A stretch of DNA of 31,324 bases from a virus. The position numbers were made by a program, and so were the translations under genes. Positions 24,901 through 31,324 of the stretch are shown here, one piece after another. The stretch lies in IMG/VR virus record IMGVR_UViG_3300015202_000348, positions 1 to 31,324 of that record; one strand, 5' to 3'. Positions within the stretch are counted from its first letter, which is position 1. Each line of letters opens with the position of its first letter. The notes below the pieces were generated by a model, which was given only the letters and a program-made list of their open reading frames with translations, ran no database searches and was not told the origin of the DNA.

Positions 24901-25204
24901 CGCCAGGTGTCAATCCGTAAAAAGAAATTGCTTTGATACTGGCTGTTTGTTGAGAAACCGCACGACTGATCAAGATATCAGTGGCTCCAAGCGCCAGCAT
25001 TTGACGTACAGCCTTAGCCCCTGAGCTACTATCTGCACCGTAGAGTCGATTGAAATCTTGCGACCCAGTAATTTTATAGAGTAAAGGTCCACGTCGGAAT
25101 TGCCCAACGACACCAATTGTTGATCGCCATGTAGAAGTTTGTGGGATCGTACCGACAGTAGATTGAGTAAACTCAATATGCGGATAGACGTAATTTGAAG
25201 CCAT
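21914..25204 (-). CDS. contractile tail sheath protein, unusually large
   Basis: 1096 aa against about 400-660 for most sheaths. The N-terminal domain is typical: YPHIEFTQSTVGTIPQTSTW, IGVVGQFRRGPL, DFNRLYG and LALGATDILISRAV. The C-terminal domain is also typical: GVISVDTLATPQYLDALTRA, VDALYYDTG, RNSQQQQVSIRRVSLQMIAD, FDAYLNSKISAGWI, and YTPYFPADIILVNVVQNFSV. The extra 450 or more residues (about 105-700) are Thr/Ser/Leu-rich beta material, probably surface domains inserted between the conserved parts. About 143 bp of AT-rich DNA (25205-25347) precedes the ATG; it contains a TTGACG (minus strand, 25308-25303) with a weak -10-like CATAGA 16 bp on, a low-confidence promoter. The tube gene follows. 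Confidence 0.93.
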   Translation of the reverse strand: MASNYVYPHIEFTQSTVGTIPQTSTWRSTIGVVGQFRRGPLLYKITGSQDFNRLYGADSSSGAKAVRQMLALGATDILISRAVSQQTASIKAISFYGLTPGVTPKIGYEGQVQQYHNGSPVATTGIGVDFNYIGEALSSLNSFGTIKVNPSSRLNRDLVYTGQSTLSLTVEERITNSIALSLTAALNGSTAAYLATTALTFNLSSSGTIASLNTSLTPQGGASVLATADMLATPDGGLITLGAVNYTVTQAGSLAIGQTALKATAVNVTNVLARLDAGSKLYFNNAEIGTVVSSVNPTNLPITIYAITNSIVPIPATSTLEAQAVIGLGMVTLKPAATDGYQFLKISRNNYQAVVSNLTPGRILHSNDSNLTLGQGYLTVLSEPIVDPLDNTTYKVLVKGSVAGTVTDLAAGVKVSLYEAVVNGYVIGVSTTAQLSSINYPNAVQWRNQLYNRNSNLLLDSYEIVTEAYATTNLKVTFLFIEADDTVRAVDSGIVFDLPSIVNSGAVAFLSGSTFTIPLVRATILTGSLLPSGTAFAIGTSAGDVLKEIDSQIIQNSLLSSLLAIPIVSSTLHPATLSLTSQIKGVQANRIYTEIFRQTIGEDLVTGTYANDLLLNTSDVGVAYTNWTTLPSAVTPSYSPTYFTLGNQGATAASLNLYSATSDLLVNIVALSSGAYGNQLQVSVNPGVNGQFIVNITDLDSSSYQNTPTSETLNLSTRDVDLNTGIFNATANSGMIRAYYVPIIKTTAPLTDLELDQVPVRIAPAFGAIVPSLDYVTTTGTPSPYSPAYQGLSYLQGLYLQGGGDAALEPDADSSKVGAAAMIRAVQALEAADIAFLIPTGIVIGDARYGGVVEECIGQVNRTAGLNSNRRLIIQAPPNLNQSQAVLYGAQLNNKDITLVAGTCAFVGLSNSNTEHTAPLYAATLSLSSPQHSPAYIGNGVPINGVISVDTLATPQYLDALTRAGVDALYYDTGLAQFKFLNGRTTSRNSQQQQVSIRRVSLQMIADLYTTALGLESAQNDEQTRVLVASSFDAYLNSKISAGWIQAVSPTICNASNNPLSTQVQNKLNVLVSYTPYFPADIILVNVVQNFSVSVG

Positions 25205-25347
25205 AAGATTTAAACTTTAATTTAGGTAGTGACAAGAATAACTGATCGATAGCTTACTGAGCGCCTGACCCACCCACTTGTCTATGCTGAGGTAGCGGCA
25301 AACGTCAACACAATCCCACTTCCATAGTTTACCTACTTAGCTTATGA

Positions 25348-25668
25348 TTAGCGGTGCAGTTTCTTTGTAAGCGTGTCATCTAAAGATAAATAGCCATCCC
25401 CTAATAGGTAATGGCATCGAGTTATGACACCTTTACTAGTAGAGTCCCGCCAGCAAATCGGCAGCTCAGAGTTCAAGCCCCGACGCAACACTAATCTCGA
25501 CCGAGTTGAAATTGGTATTTGCTTGGAGGTCGACAGAGCTGGCTGTTTGACAACGGGCACCTTAGTTGCTCCTGGCGCCGAGTTAAAAGTTATACCAAGA
25601 AGCAATACATTTAACACAGTAAGACTGCAAGTGATTCCTAATTTAAAGTAATAATTACAATTACGCAT
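25348..25668 (-). CDS. small secreted or membrane-anchored protein, unknown
   Basis: 106 aa from ATG at 25668. The N-terminus has a charged/polar start (MRNCNYYFK) and a hydrophobic segment LGITCSLTVLNVLLLGITF, like a signal peptide or membrane anchor. Then comes a Pro/Lys-rich linker and a small domain with two Cys (LPICWRDSTSKGV, ITRCHYLLGDGYLSLDD) that could form a disulfide. There is no lipobox of the usual kind. A secreted protein inside the head-to-tail gene row is unexpected; it might be a lysis-related (spanin-like) or superinfection-related 'moron'. The opposite strand is open over 25424-25651 but its product is less convincing. Spacing to the upstream gene is 24 nt. Confidence 0.5.
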   Translation of the reverse strand: MRNCNYYFKLGITCSLTVLNVLLLGITFNSAPGATKVPVVKQPALSTSKQIPISTRSRLVLRRGLNSELPICWRDSTSKGVITRCHYLLGDGYLSLDDTLTKKLHR

Positions 25669-25692
25669 AAGATTTCGGTTGTAGTTTATTAA

Positions 25693-26409
25693 TTAACGAT
25701 CGAAGTTGCCTTCTGAGTAGGTAAGCCGAAACCGGATGTTAGCGTGGTGAAAGACTAAATTCTCCGCTGACTTCTGATCAAAGATTGTTGCCGTCTCATA
25801 ATGAACGGCGCTAATCTGGGGCGATCTAATTCGATAAGGGTGAATATAACGGATGTCGCGAATGACGTACCTAAGAATTGTAATCCAATCTTTTAAAACT
25901 TCTTCTGCTGGCAGCACTACGACATCTACAGTTTGAGGTTGATAGATTTTACCCTGGCTTGAGCTATACCCAATGGTAAGCGGTGTAAATAAAATGTCAT
26001 CAGTTGGACTTGTGTGTACCTCTGTTAATTGAGCTTGTCCGTAACTAAGAGTTATCGGGCTGTCAAAGTCAACCACTCGGTAACTAAGTTCAGCCACGTA
26101 GTGTGCTGTAAGACTATAAGTCGCTCCCGCAAATTGATTCTGAGCAATACTAATTGGTTCCTCAGAAGCGTAACCAGACATGCCGTGATTTAACCTTACG
26201 GTATCTGGGTAAATGCCTAGCACTAACCCTGGGTTAGCAAGTTCTCTCCCCCCGTATAATTTAACCTTTTCAATCTTAACTGGCTCAGCTAATCGGGTTG
26301 GATCGTAAACAATTGCGTTTAGTACGGCAGGATGTTGGGAGATAGCAATTGCCAATGCCGCAATTAGATCGCGATCGCTAGGTACGGAATTAAACTCAAG
26401 GTTAGACAT
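25693..26409 (-). CDS. neck/tail-terminator candidate, unassigned
   Basis: 238 aa from ATG at 26409, one nt after the stop of the upstream gene. An earlier in-frame GTG (26451) would overlap that gene by 41 nt and is disfavoured. Mixed alpha/beta: PSDRDLIAALAIAISQHPAV, VKLYGGRELANPGLVLGIYP, then beta segments with AQLTEVHTSPTDDILFTPL, helix EEVLKDWITILRYVIRD, ending in strand NIRFRLTYSEG. Size, place just before the sheath and this fold outline fit a tail-completion/terminator protein (T4 gp15-like role). That is inference from position; the family is not recognised. Confidence 0.5.
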   Translation of the reverse strand: MSNLEFNSVPSDRDLIAALAIAISQHPAVLNAIVYDPTRLAEPVKIEKVKLYGGRELANPGLVLGIYPDTVRLNHGMSGYASEEPISIAQNQFAGATYSLTAHYVAELSYRVVDFDSPITLSYGQAQLTEVHTSPTDDILFTPLTIGYSSSQGKIYQPQTVDVVVLPAEEVLKDWITILRYVIRDIRYIHPYRIRSPQISAVHYETATIFDQKSAENLVFHHANIRFRLTYSEGNFDR

Positions 26410-26410
26410 A

Positions 26411-27967
26411 TCAGTTGTACAAGTACCCCGTAATGTACTGCGTCTTCTCACGAATACTATAAGTACTCTGATTTACTTTAGAGCCTAACTGCGCAACTTC
26501 TGCTGCGTGTCCCGCACCAGGTAGTGCAGTCGAACTACTGCCTAACGTCTTTTCATACAAAGGCTTACAAATTAAACTAAAGGGCAGATTGGAAAAGTCA
26601 GTCTGCGGTCCGAATTTATCGCCTAGAGCAATCTCAATATCATCAGGAACGCTAAGGATATCTAAAACTAGATGGGTTGTTGGACTTAGTACCGACCAAG
26701 CAATTAATTCTACAGCCGCCATTGGTGCAAGATCTGTCATCGGGTCGTCTCGAACAACTGCACCAATCAAACGCGTATCTGTAGTATTACTTTGAAGCGC
26801 ATTAACTAAAGCAATTGCCTGCTGTGAGTAACGCGGAGTAGTGGCGTTTGCTGCAGACGCTGCTGTTTTTAAAATGCTACTAGTTACAGAAAGACGATAG
26901 GTCAAACTACCTGTAGGAGGTGGAACTGGGACGAGCGTTGTTCCTGCTTTATTTCTAAAGTAGAGAACATTATAGTCAGGAACAAGAGCGGCCTTGGCAG
27001 CAGCAGTAATTGTGCTTAATGCAGTTCCTTTAGGTGTTCGTTGTAAAAGCAAACAGCTATTGATAAAAGTCTGGTAGAGGTCGAGAGTCTCAATTCCCCA
27101 CTTAAAAGGTAATTCTTTAGCGCCCCCAGCATCTACAAATTGAACTGATACTAAATCACAATTGATACCAACGGTATAATCGCGCATAGCAAAATCAATA
27201 AATGGATAGCCGTGCTCTCCTGATTGGGTAACTGCCGCAATAATATTTGTACTAGAAGTTGGCTTTAAAGTATAACGATTGATCGCTAAAGCAATGTCAC
27301 TAGCAATCGTTCTTGTATGAATCGTAGTGCCTGCTGGGTAAGTTTTAATAGAAACCCAACTCGACGCTGCAACCGAACAGGGAATAAAAAAGCTGACAGC
27401 TAAATCTTTGGCTAAAGTTATCTCAAGTGGCTGGAAGTAAAACCGCGCTTCTTTAACTTTCTCTAGGCCTACGCTATCTGTATTCGGTACTATAGTTTTA
27501 GATTGTAGTAGAATTAACCGATCAAGACTAATAACTGCTTGCTTCCGTAGAAACTCTGCCATAGTATGCTGAAACGGCTGTGTGGCAAAAGCCCCAATAA
27601 ACACCGCCGCTGCAAATTTACAACTGACCTCAAGTATCCCCTGAGAGTAATCTGCATAATTGACTATCGCTGGTGTTCCCCACATTAGCGACTCTACTTG
27701 CTCGGTACTATAGCGTGGCGACCCATCAAGCCTCTCGGCACTAAGCAGAAGCATTGCAATCTCAGGGTCAGTGTCGTGAGTAATAGTATTGTAAATCTCG
27801 GTATATTTAAGCCCGCTTAATAAGATGCTATAGCTACGAATCGTTTTAACTACTGTTAGAAAAGCTGCTGAAGTTGCTAAGACTCGATCGTCAATCGGAC
27901 TAGCCGCCGCAATTGCTGCTGCAAAAGTAGGGTCGGCAATTGTAAATCGGCGGCTAAAGTCAAACAT
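26411..27967 (-). CDS. head-tail region protein, unassigned
   Basis: 518 aa, no family recognised. The N-terminal half is helical (FTIADPTFAAAIAAASPIDD, VLATSAAFLTVVKTIRSYSI, RLDGSPRYSTEQVESLMWGT). The C-terminal half is mixed. It does not look like a portal: the size would fit, but the long stem and wing helices and the gene order (portal upstream of capsid) do not. It lies one nt from the upstream gene and one nt from the downstream one, so its translation is coupled. A neck or tail-joining role is plausible from location only. Confidence 0.5.
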   Translation of the reverse strand: MFDFSRRFTIADPTFAAAIAAASPIDDRVLATSAAFLTVVKTIRSYSILLSGLKYTEIYNTITHDTDPEIAMLLLSAERLDGSPRYSTEQVESLMWGTPAIVNYADYSQGILEVSCKFAAAVFIGAFATQPFQHTMAEFLRKQAVISLDRLILLQSKTIVPNTDSVGLEKVKEARFYFQPLEITLAKDLAVSFFIPCSVAASSWVSIKTYPAGTTIHTRTIASDIALAINRYTLKPTSSTNIIAAVTQSGEHGYPFIDFAMRDYTVGINCDLVSVQFVDAGGAKELPFKWGIETLDLYQTFINSCLLLQRTPKGTALSTITAAAKAALVPDYNVLYFRNKAGTTLVPVPPPTGSLTYRLSVTSSILKTAASAANATTPRYSQQAIALVNALQSNTTDTRLIGAVVRDDPMTDLAPMAAVELIAWSVLSPTTHLVLDILSVPDDIEIALGDKFGPQTDFSNLPFSLICKPLYEKTLGSSSTALPGAGHAAEVAQLGSKVNQSTYSIREKTQYITGYLYN

Positions 27968-27968
27968 G

Positions 27969-28388
27969 TTACACTATTGTACTTGTAAGCGGATCGATTT
28001 CTGCAGTCGTAGGAGCAAGTTGACGAGTTAGAATTTCGTTACAAGAAGCCGTAACTTTTTTATTAGCCCCATATAATTCAAGGATTCGCTGGACTTTAAA
28101 TACCGGAATTGGATTAAGATTACTCAGCTCAGTTAGATAGGCAAGTACTTCAATCGTTGGAGCGTTCAAAGCAATCGCAAGCTCGACAACTTCATTGGGT
28201 TTAACTTCTGGAGTTGGATCAGTGTCGTCTCCTTCAGTATCAGTACTGCTGATAATTAAAAAAGGATGTGATGACATTACAGCTCGGACATCTGCCTTAG
28301 GAATCGATACCATTTCACCACAGTGTAACCGTTTTGATTCGGTGCCGTAATTAAATGAACCAGGACTCTTAGCAAGTAGATGATACAT
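27969..28388 (-). CDS. small head/neck protein, unassigned
   Basis: 139 aa from ATG at 28388; the first 12 codons upstream would need a TTG start (28424), which is less likely. The N-terminal MYHLLAKSPGSFNYGTESKR, LHCGEMVSIPKADVRAVMSS, HPFLIIS resembles a small beta barrel common at the start of phage head-tail proteins. A Thr/Asp-rich acidic linker (TDTEGDDTDPTPEVKPNE) follows, then helices (VVELAIALNAPTIEVLAYL). The 120-bp leader (28389-28508) holds a strong hairpin. No family recognised. Confidence 0.5.
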   Translation of the reverse strand: MYHLLAKSPGSFNYGTESKRLHCGEMVSIPKADVRAVMSSHPFLIISSTDTEGDDTDPTPEVKPNEVVELAIALNAPTIEVLAYLTELSNLNPIPVFKVQRILELYGANKKVTASCNEILTRQLAPTTAEIDPLTSTIV

Positions 28389-28447
28389 AAAAGGAGTAGA
28401 GGTAGGTTGATAGTACAAAAGCAAAATGCTGTTTTGTGGTTATGCTA

Positions 28448-28479
28448 AAGGGCAAGCCGCATTATGCGACGTGCCCCTT
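28448..28479 (-). promoter_or_regulatory. nested hairpin in the leader between two head-region genes
   Basis: Outer arms AAGGGCA (28448-28454) and TGCCCCTT (28472-28479, one bulged C). Inner stem CGCA/TGCG around TTA (28458-28468). The inner core, CGCATAATGCG on the minus strand, is identical to the one at 11933-11943 on the plus strand, each lying upstream of a gene on its own strand. It could be a terminator (no T-run follows), RNA-processing site or operator. Confidence 0.4.
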
Positions 28480-28508
28480 GTCAGATGTCAAATGGCTAAG
28501 GGCGTAAC

Positions 28509-29228
28509 CTAAATAATTAGATCGACACTCTTAGGTCTGGTTACAATAACATCGGTTGCTGGAGTAGCAATTGCTCCGCCTGTTAGTAAAACTTGAACCT
28601 TAGCAATCAAGACACCAGCCGAGAAACGTGTGTAACTCGGACCCATGCCTGGAGACGATGGTGGAAAGCCAGAGTTAGGTAGAGTAAGTACAGCTTGCTC
28701 ATCCTCAAATGCTAATACTCCACCAGTAATCTGGTTAAAAGGCAGGTTGCGGAAGTCAGCACTTGAAGGTACAAATACGTTCTGTGGTACGTAAGGTTTG
28801 TTAGGGTCAATATTCGCTGATACAAACGAGTCTCGTGTCTGCCAAGTAACCCCATTATAGACGTAGATGTCCGAGAGGTATTGATCAAATTTTCCAGCAG
28901 GGGTGACCAACATTACCAAGTCGCCAAGTGTACCAGATGTAGGTAATGCTAGAACTACAGGTACGGCGCGAGTAGGAACAATATAAACCTTTAGTTTATT
29001 AATTCCATCAGCTAACGCAGTATCGGTAACTAAACTATTTGAAACAATAGAGAAGGGTAGCGAGTCAATTAATACTTTACTTGCGCTGACGTTAAGGGTA
29101 ACTACTCCAGCGGCAGCGGTTGCGGTAACAATACCACCACGATCAGCAATTCCTGATAGCGGGGTAAGGCGATACGTTCCTCTAGACTTAAAGATGTCTT
29201 CGAGTTTATTACTTCCAGTCGATGACAT
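28509..29228 (-). CDS. head-region protein, possible capsid decoration protein
   Basis: 239 aa. It follows the major capsid gene by 98 bp, separated by a terminator-like hairpin. N-terminal half with regular beta pattern (GGIVTATAAAGVVTLNVSAS, KVLIDSLPFSIVSN, LKVYIVPTRAVPVVLALPTS). The centre, DIYVYNGVTWQTRDSF, resembles a short structural-domain motif. Then FNQITGGVLAFEDEQAVLTL and Pro/Gly-rich (GFPPSSPGMGPSY). No family recognised; decoration or head-completion roles fit the position. ATG at 29228; no Shine-Dalgarno seen. Confidence 0.5.
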   Translation of the reverse strand: MSSTGSNKLEDIFKSRGTYRLTPLSGIADRGGIVTATAAAGVVTLNVSASKVLIDSLPFSIVSNSLVTDTALADGINKLKVYIVPTRAVPVVLALPTSGTLGDLVMLVTPAGKFDQYLSDIYVYNGVTWQTRDSFVSANIDPNKPYVPQNVFVPSSADFRNLPFNQITGGVLAFEDEQAVLTLPNSGFPPSSPGMGPSYTRFSAGVLIAKVQVLLTGGAIATPATDVIVTRPKSVDLII

Positions 29229-29286
29229 GATTCAATTTGCTCCGTAGGTTAATGCAAAACAGTATAGTAATAGGCGAATTTTAAAC

Positions 29287-29325
29287 CTCTCTGGGGTAAC
29301 TTATTGAAGTTACCCAAAGCGAGAG
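29287..29325 (-). terminator. putative terminator after the major capsid gene
   Basis: GGGTAACTT (29294-29302) and AAGTTACCC (29307-29315) form a 9-bp perfect stem with loop ATTG, enclosed by CTCTC (29287-29291) and GAGAG (29321-29325). It starts just after the capsid stop. On the minus strand a weak GGTTTAAAATT follows. A stable hairpin with partial T-run suggests attenuation, giving capsid mRNA in excess and protecting its 3' end. Confidence 0.55.
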
Positions 29326-29326
29326 A

Positions 29327-30703
29327 TTAGTAGAGGCTGTAAGCAGTACCGTACGAGAACAAGCTGTCGTTGTACAGACCAGAGTTCAGCGCATTTGGTG
29401 CACAGACGTTAACGATCGAGATCCAGTGTGGATATTTAACGATTGGTAAGAACGCATCACCCATTTGAATCGCCAATCCAGGTAGAGCAGGAGGTGGTGG
29501 ATTGTCAGTCGAACGAATCCAAGGGCCAACGATCTCTTTGTACTCACCCATACAGTGCCAAGTCATACCCAAAGTCTCACCAGAATTAGTAGAAGACCGA
29601 GGAGCAACTAAGACGATTTGGTGTGGAGGCCAATAGAGAGTAGGCTGTCCAGTTTGAGGATCGGCAAAGCGACCGCGTACAACGTGGATGGGGCAACCAG
29701 AGATTGCAACTAAGTCGCCGTTAGCAAATGCGTAAGCATTACTTGGGGATACAGGACCGTCCATTGGGAAGACGTTAGTCCGACCACCACCAGCAACGTT
29801 CATGTTACCAATAAATGCGGTTTGACCAGACCCACGTCGGATAATGTCGTTAGCTTGGATTGCATCGTAAAGGGCAGATCCCATGTAGATTTCCCAGCCG
29901 TCAACTTTGTTAACTTCGGACAACCAAGTTTTGAGACGACGGATAGTCCCAGCAATATCAGCTTGACGATTAGTCCATGGCACGCCGACGTTTAGATTGA
30001 CATCAGTAAAGAGCAATGCCTCCATCCGACCTTTAGTAGGATTAAGATCGGTACCGGCAACATAACTGTTACCATCTCCGATCGAAGGTACTGCGCCACC
30101 GCGAGCAATTAAACCAACAGCAGTACCGTCTGGGTAAGTACCTCCCCAACCGTTGTAGCTAAAAAAGTTGTGAGGAGGAATATTAGTCGAGACGTTAATT
30201 GACACGTCCGAGCGGGCGTCAGTGTAGTTGATACCACCAAGGAGAGTCATGTACCGCATGTACAGGATTAACTCGTTACGACGCATGTAAGCGGCTTCGA
30301 CTTTACGAGCAACCATCTGCGCGGGATCAACACGATCGTTATAAGTACCTGGCGCGCGCAAGTCGTTAACTGCACTATCTTCGATATAAAGATGTTCGCG
30401 GGTAAAAGCTGGGTTAGCAAATCTCCGACGAACGCGACGAGCAGTAGCTAACTGAGTTGAAAATTCCTTACCCATTTCAACAACTGGAGCCATCGACACA
30501 GAATCAATGTACTGTTCGAAAGCAATTGTGCGCTCGGGAGTATAGAAAGTTGGAAACAGATCTTCAAGATCGGGAGGAGTTTGACGTTGAAAACCTTCGA
30601 GCAACATTGTTAGCTGGGTACCGCCGAGCAGATCGACATCACCACCAGCAACGTAATCAGAGATCTGCGCGCCGTAAGTTGGAAAAGTAGATTGGTTTAA
30701 CAT
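29327..30703 (-). CDS. major capsid protein (lambda E-like family)
   Basis: 458 aa. The order of features fits the lambda gpE-type capsid family: FYTPERTIAFEQYIDSVSMA, PVVEMGKEF, RRVRRRFANPAFTREHLYIE, VDPAQMVARKVEAAYMRRNE, LILYMRYMTLLGGINYTDAR. Later come TIRRLKTWLSEVNKVDGWEI, YMGSALYDAIQAND and NAYAFANGDLVAISGCP. The HK97-like fold makes the icosahedral shell. About 110 residues longer than lambda E, partly from a Gly/Asn-rich insert (YNGWGGTYPDGTA, GDGNSYVAGTDLNPTKGR). The next upstream gene is the coiled-coil assembly protein. ATG at 30703; upstream spacer is G/C-run rich on the complementary strand and lacks a Shine-Dalgarno. Confidence 0.85.
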   Translation of the reverse strand: MLNQSTFPTYGAQISDYVAGGDVDLLGGTQLTMLLEGFQRQTPPDLEDLFPTFYTPERTIAFEQYIDSVSMAPVVEMGKEFSTQLATARRVRRRFANPAFTREHLYIEDSAVNDLRAPGTYNDRVDPAQMVARKVEAAYMRRNELILYMRYMTLLGGINYTDARSDVSINVSTNIPPHNFFSYNGWGGTYPDGTAVGLIARGGAVPSIGDGNSYVAGTDLNPTKGRMEALLFTDVNLNVGVPWTNRQADIAGTIRRLKTWLSEVNKVDGWEIYMGSALYDAIQANDIIRRGSGQTAFIGNMNVAGGGRTNVFPMDGPVSPSNAYAFANGDLVAISGCPIHVVRGRFADPQTGQPTLYWPPHQIVLVAPRSSTNSGETLGMTWHCMGEYKEIVGPWIRSTDNPPPPALPGLAIQMGDAFLPIVKYPHWISIVNVCAPNALNSGLYNDSLFSYGTAYSLY

Positions 30704-30712
30704 GAAAGATTA

Positions 30713-30740
30713 GGGTTTCGGGGTTTAGGATGAATTAGGG
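30713..30740 (+). other. possible two-layer G-quadruplex motif in the capsid gene leader
   Basis: G-runs at 30713-30715, 30720-30723, 30728-30729 and 30738-30740 with loops TTTC, TTTA and ATGAATTA. It is on the strand complementary to the capsid mRNA, 10-37 bp upstream of its ATG. One run has only two G, so at most a weak quadruplex. Confidence 0.25.
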
Positions 30741-30757
30741 TCTGCAAATCTTTAGAG

Positions 30758-31291
30758 TTACTTAGGCATCCGAGCAGCACGACCTTCTAGGAATTTGCTA
30801 TAGCCAAATTCTTGCTTAGGTGCAGCAGTTGCTGGGTTAGGTACTGAGAGTTCCGTGGCCCCAACATTACCGTGCTGAGTAAGGTAGGTAGTAGCCTCAG
30901 CGGTTGAAAGCTCTTGCGCTTGAGCAACTAGTGCGTCGGCAGTAGCGTCATCCATACCAGGGGAGGATAAAGCAGTTGTAAAAGCTTGCTTAGCCCCAGC
31001 ACTTAAAGCAGCTTCTTTAATAATCGAGAACCGTTTTTCTTTAAGGTCGTTAGAGCGCGCAGATTTAAGGGTGTCATTCTCAACACTAAGTACTTGCACT
31101 TCAGCCTTAACGTTAGAGAATTCTGCTTTAAGAGCAGCAAGCTCAGCGCTCATTGCCGCTAATGTTGTAGATAAAGCCAGATCTTGATTTGAGTGGGTAG
31201 GTGCCGCCAGCTCAATAGCTGCTGGAATTACAGCGGGAGTTGCGGGAGTTGCGGGAGTTGCGGGAGTTGCGGGAGTTGCTTCAGTTTGCAT
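30758..31291 (-). CDS. probable scaffolding or capsid assembly protein
   Basis: 177 aa. N-terminus MQTEATP then Ala-Thr-Pro triplet repeats. Next a coiled coil of about 50 residues (LSTTLAAMSAELAALKAEFS, NVKAEVQVLSVENDTL) and basic KSARSNDLKEKRF. The C-terminal half is helical (ALSAGAKQAFTTALSSPGMD, ADALVAQAQEL), ending SKFLEGRAARMPK. Coiled coil plus position directly upstream of the major capsid gene is typical of scaffolding proteins, which organise prohead assembly and are then removed. The frame stays open upstream to the window edge (no stop in 31292-31324), so it may be the C-terminal part of a longer protease-scaffold fusion. The other two leftward frames do stop in that stretch. ATG at 31291 taken. 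Confidence 0.65.
   Translation of the reverse strand: MQTEATPATPATPATPATPAVIPAAIELAAPTHSNQDLALSTTLAAMSAELAALKAEFSNVKAEVQVLSVENDTLKSARSNDLKEKRFSIIKEAALSAGAKQAFTTALSSPGMDDATADALVAQAQELSTAEATTYLTQHGNVGATELSVPNPATAAPKQEFGYSKFLEGRAARMPK
31233..31277 (-). repeat. five identical 9-bp tandem repeats
   Basis: Unit GCGGGAGTT repeated five times without a mismatch (31233-31277), encoding the Ala-Thr-Pro triplets near the N-terminus of the scaffold-like protein. Being a multiple of three, changes in copy number by slippage would keep the frame and only lengthen or shorten the linker. Confidence 0.95.
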
Positions 31292-31324
31292 AGAATTTAA
31301 ATTAGTTAAGTTTTGTGGAGCATC

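Noticed and set aside
26371-26378. HIP1 octamer as proof of a cyanobacterial genome segment
   Set aside because: Only one full copy was noticed in 31 kb; it supports a cyanobacterial link but is too sparse to prove it.
26410-26451. Upstream start of the 238-aa gene
   Set aside because: It needs GTG and a 41-nt overlap, while ATG at 26409 gives the tight stop-start spacing seen elsewhere.
26411-27967. 518-aa protein as the portal
   Set aside because: It lies downstream of the capsid gene and lacks a portal-like pattern; portal is expected to the right of the window.
28389-28424. Upstream start of the 139-aa gene
   Set aside because: It needs a TTG codon and places 12 residues in the hairpin-containing leader side; ATG at 28388 begins a more typical N-terminus.
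30711-30740. Telomere-like TTAGGG repeats
   Set aside because: Units are irregular and few; more likely chance G-rich leader sequence.
1-31324. CRISPR arrays and tRNA genes
   Set aside because: No regularly spaced repeats and no tRNA-like cloverleaf with conserved T-loop sequence was found by eye.

Overview
The window is most of the virion-structure region of a contractile-tailed (myovirus-type) phage or prophage. Its host is probably a cyanobacterium. This rests on the style of the tnpB-type transposon, frequent CGATCG words with a full HIP1-type GCGATCGC at 26371-26378, and gene starts that mostly lack Shine-Dalgarno sequences. The host assignment is an inference. No tRNA, rRNA, CRISPR array, integrase or replication gene was seen.

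Layout. Almost everything is transcribed leftward (minus strand), so the region reads from high to low coordinates. It starts with a coiled-coil head-assembly protein (31291-30758) and a lambda E-like major capsid protein (30703-29327). Four unassigned head/neck/tail-joining proteins follow (29228-25693), then a small secreted or membrane protein (25668-25348). Next are a very large tail sheath of 1096 aa (25204-21914), a tail tube (21904-21152), and a 1142-aa hub/lysin with an M23 peptidase domain (21070-17642). After these come two more large tail/baseplate proteins (17622-13268), a run of small baseplate genes including spike-like, gp25-like and J-like proteins (11764-7882), and two probable distal tail proteins (7901-4739). 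The large terminase subunit and a P-loop kinase-like protein close the run. Genes are separated by 1-4 nt or overlap, so translational coupling is likely. Two unknown rightward genes (11969-13294) interrupt the leftward run. Putative intrinsic terminators follow the capsid and tube genes.

The standout is the terminase. Its gene is broken into two ORFs carrying the two halves of a split intein (97-aa N-part, 38-aa C-part). The break falls just before the last nuclease motif, so active terminase should form only by protein trans-splicing (515 + 62 residues joined as G-S). Between the halves lies a 45-codon remnant that looks like the start of an HNH homing endonuclease. This suggests how the intein was fractured: an endonuclease gene entered, split it, and was then mostly deleted. 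A second copy of the intein-start hexapeptide CFTGDT, in nearly identical DNA, lies 180 codons upstream in the same gene.

The left end (1-1600) holds the 3' end of an unknown gene, a hairpin-rich transposon end and an intact-looking TnpB nuclease gene with its right-end hairpin. A second, solitary right-end-type hairpin lies between the terminase and kinase genes, so at least two such elements have touched this locus.

Portal, prohead protease, small terminase and a recognisable tape measure are not in this window.
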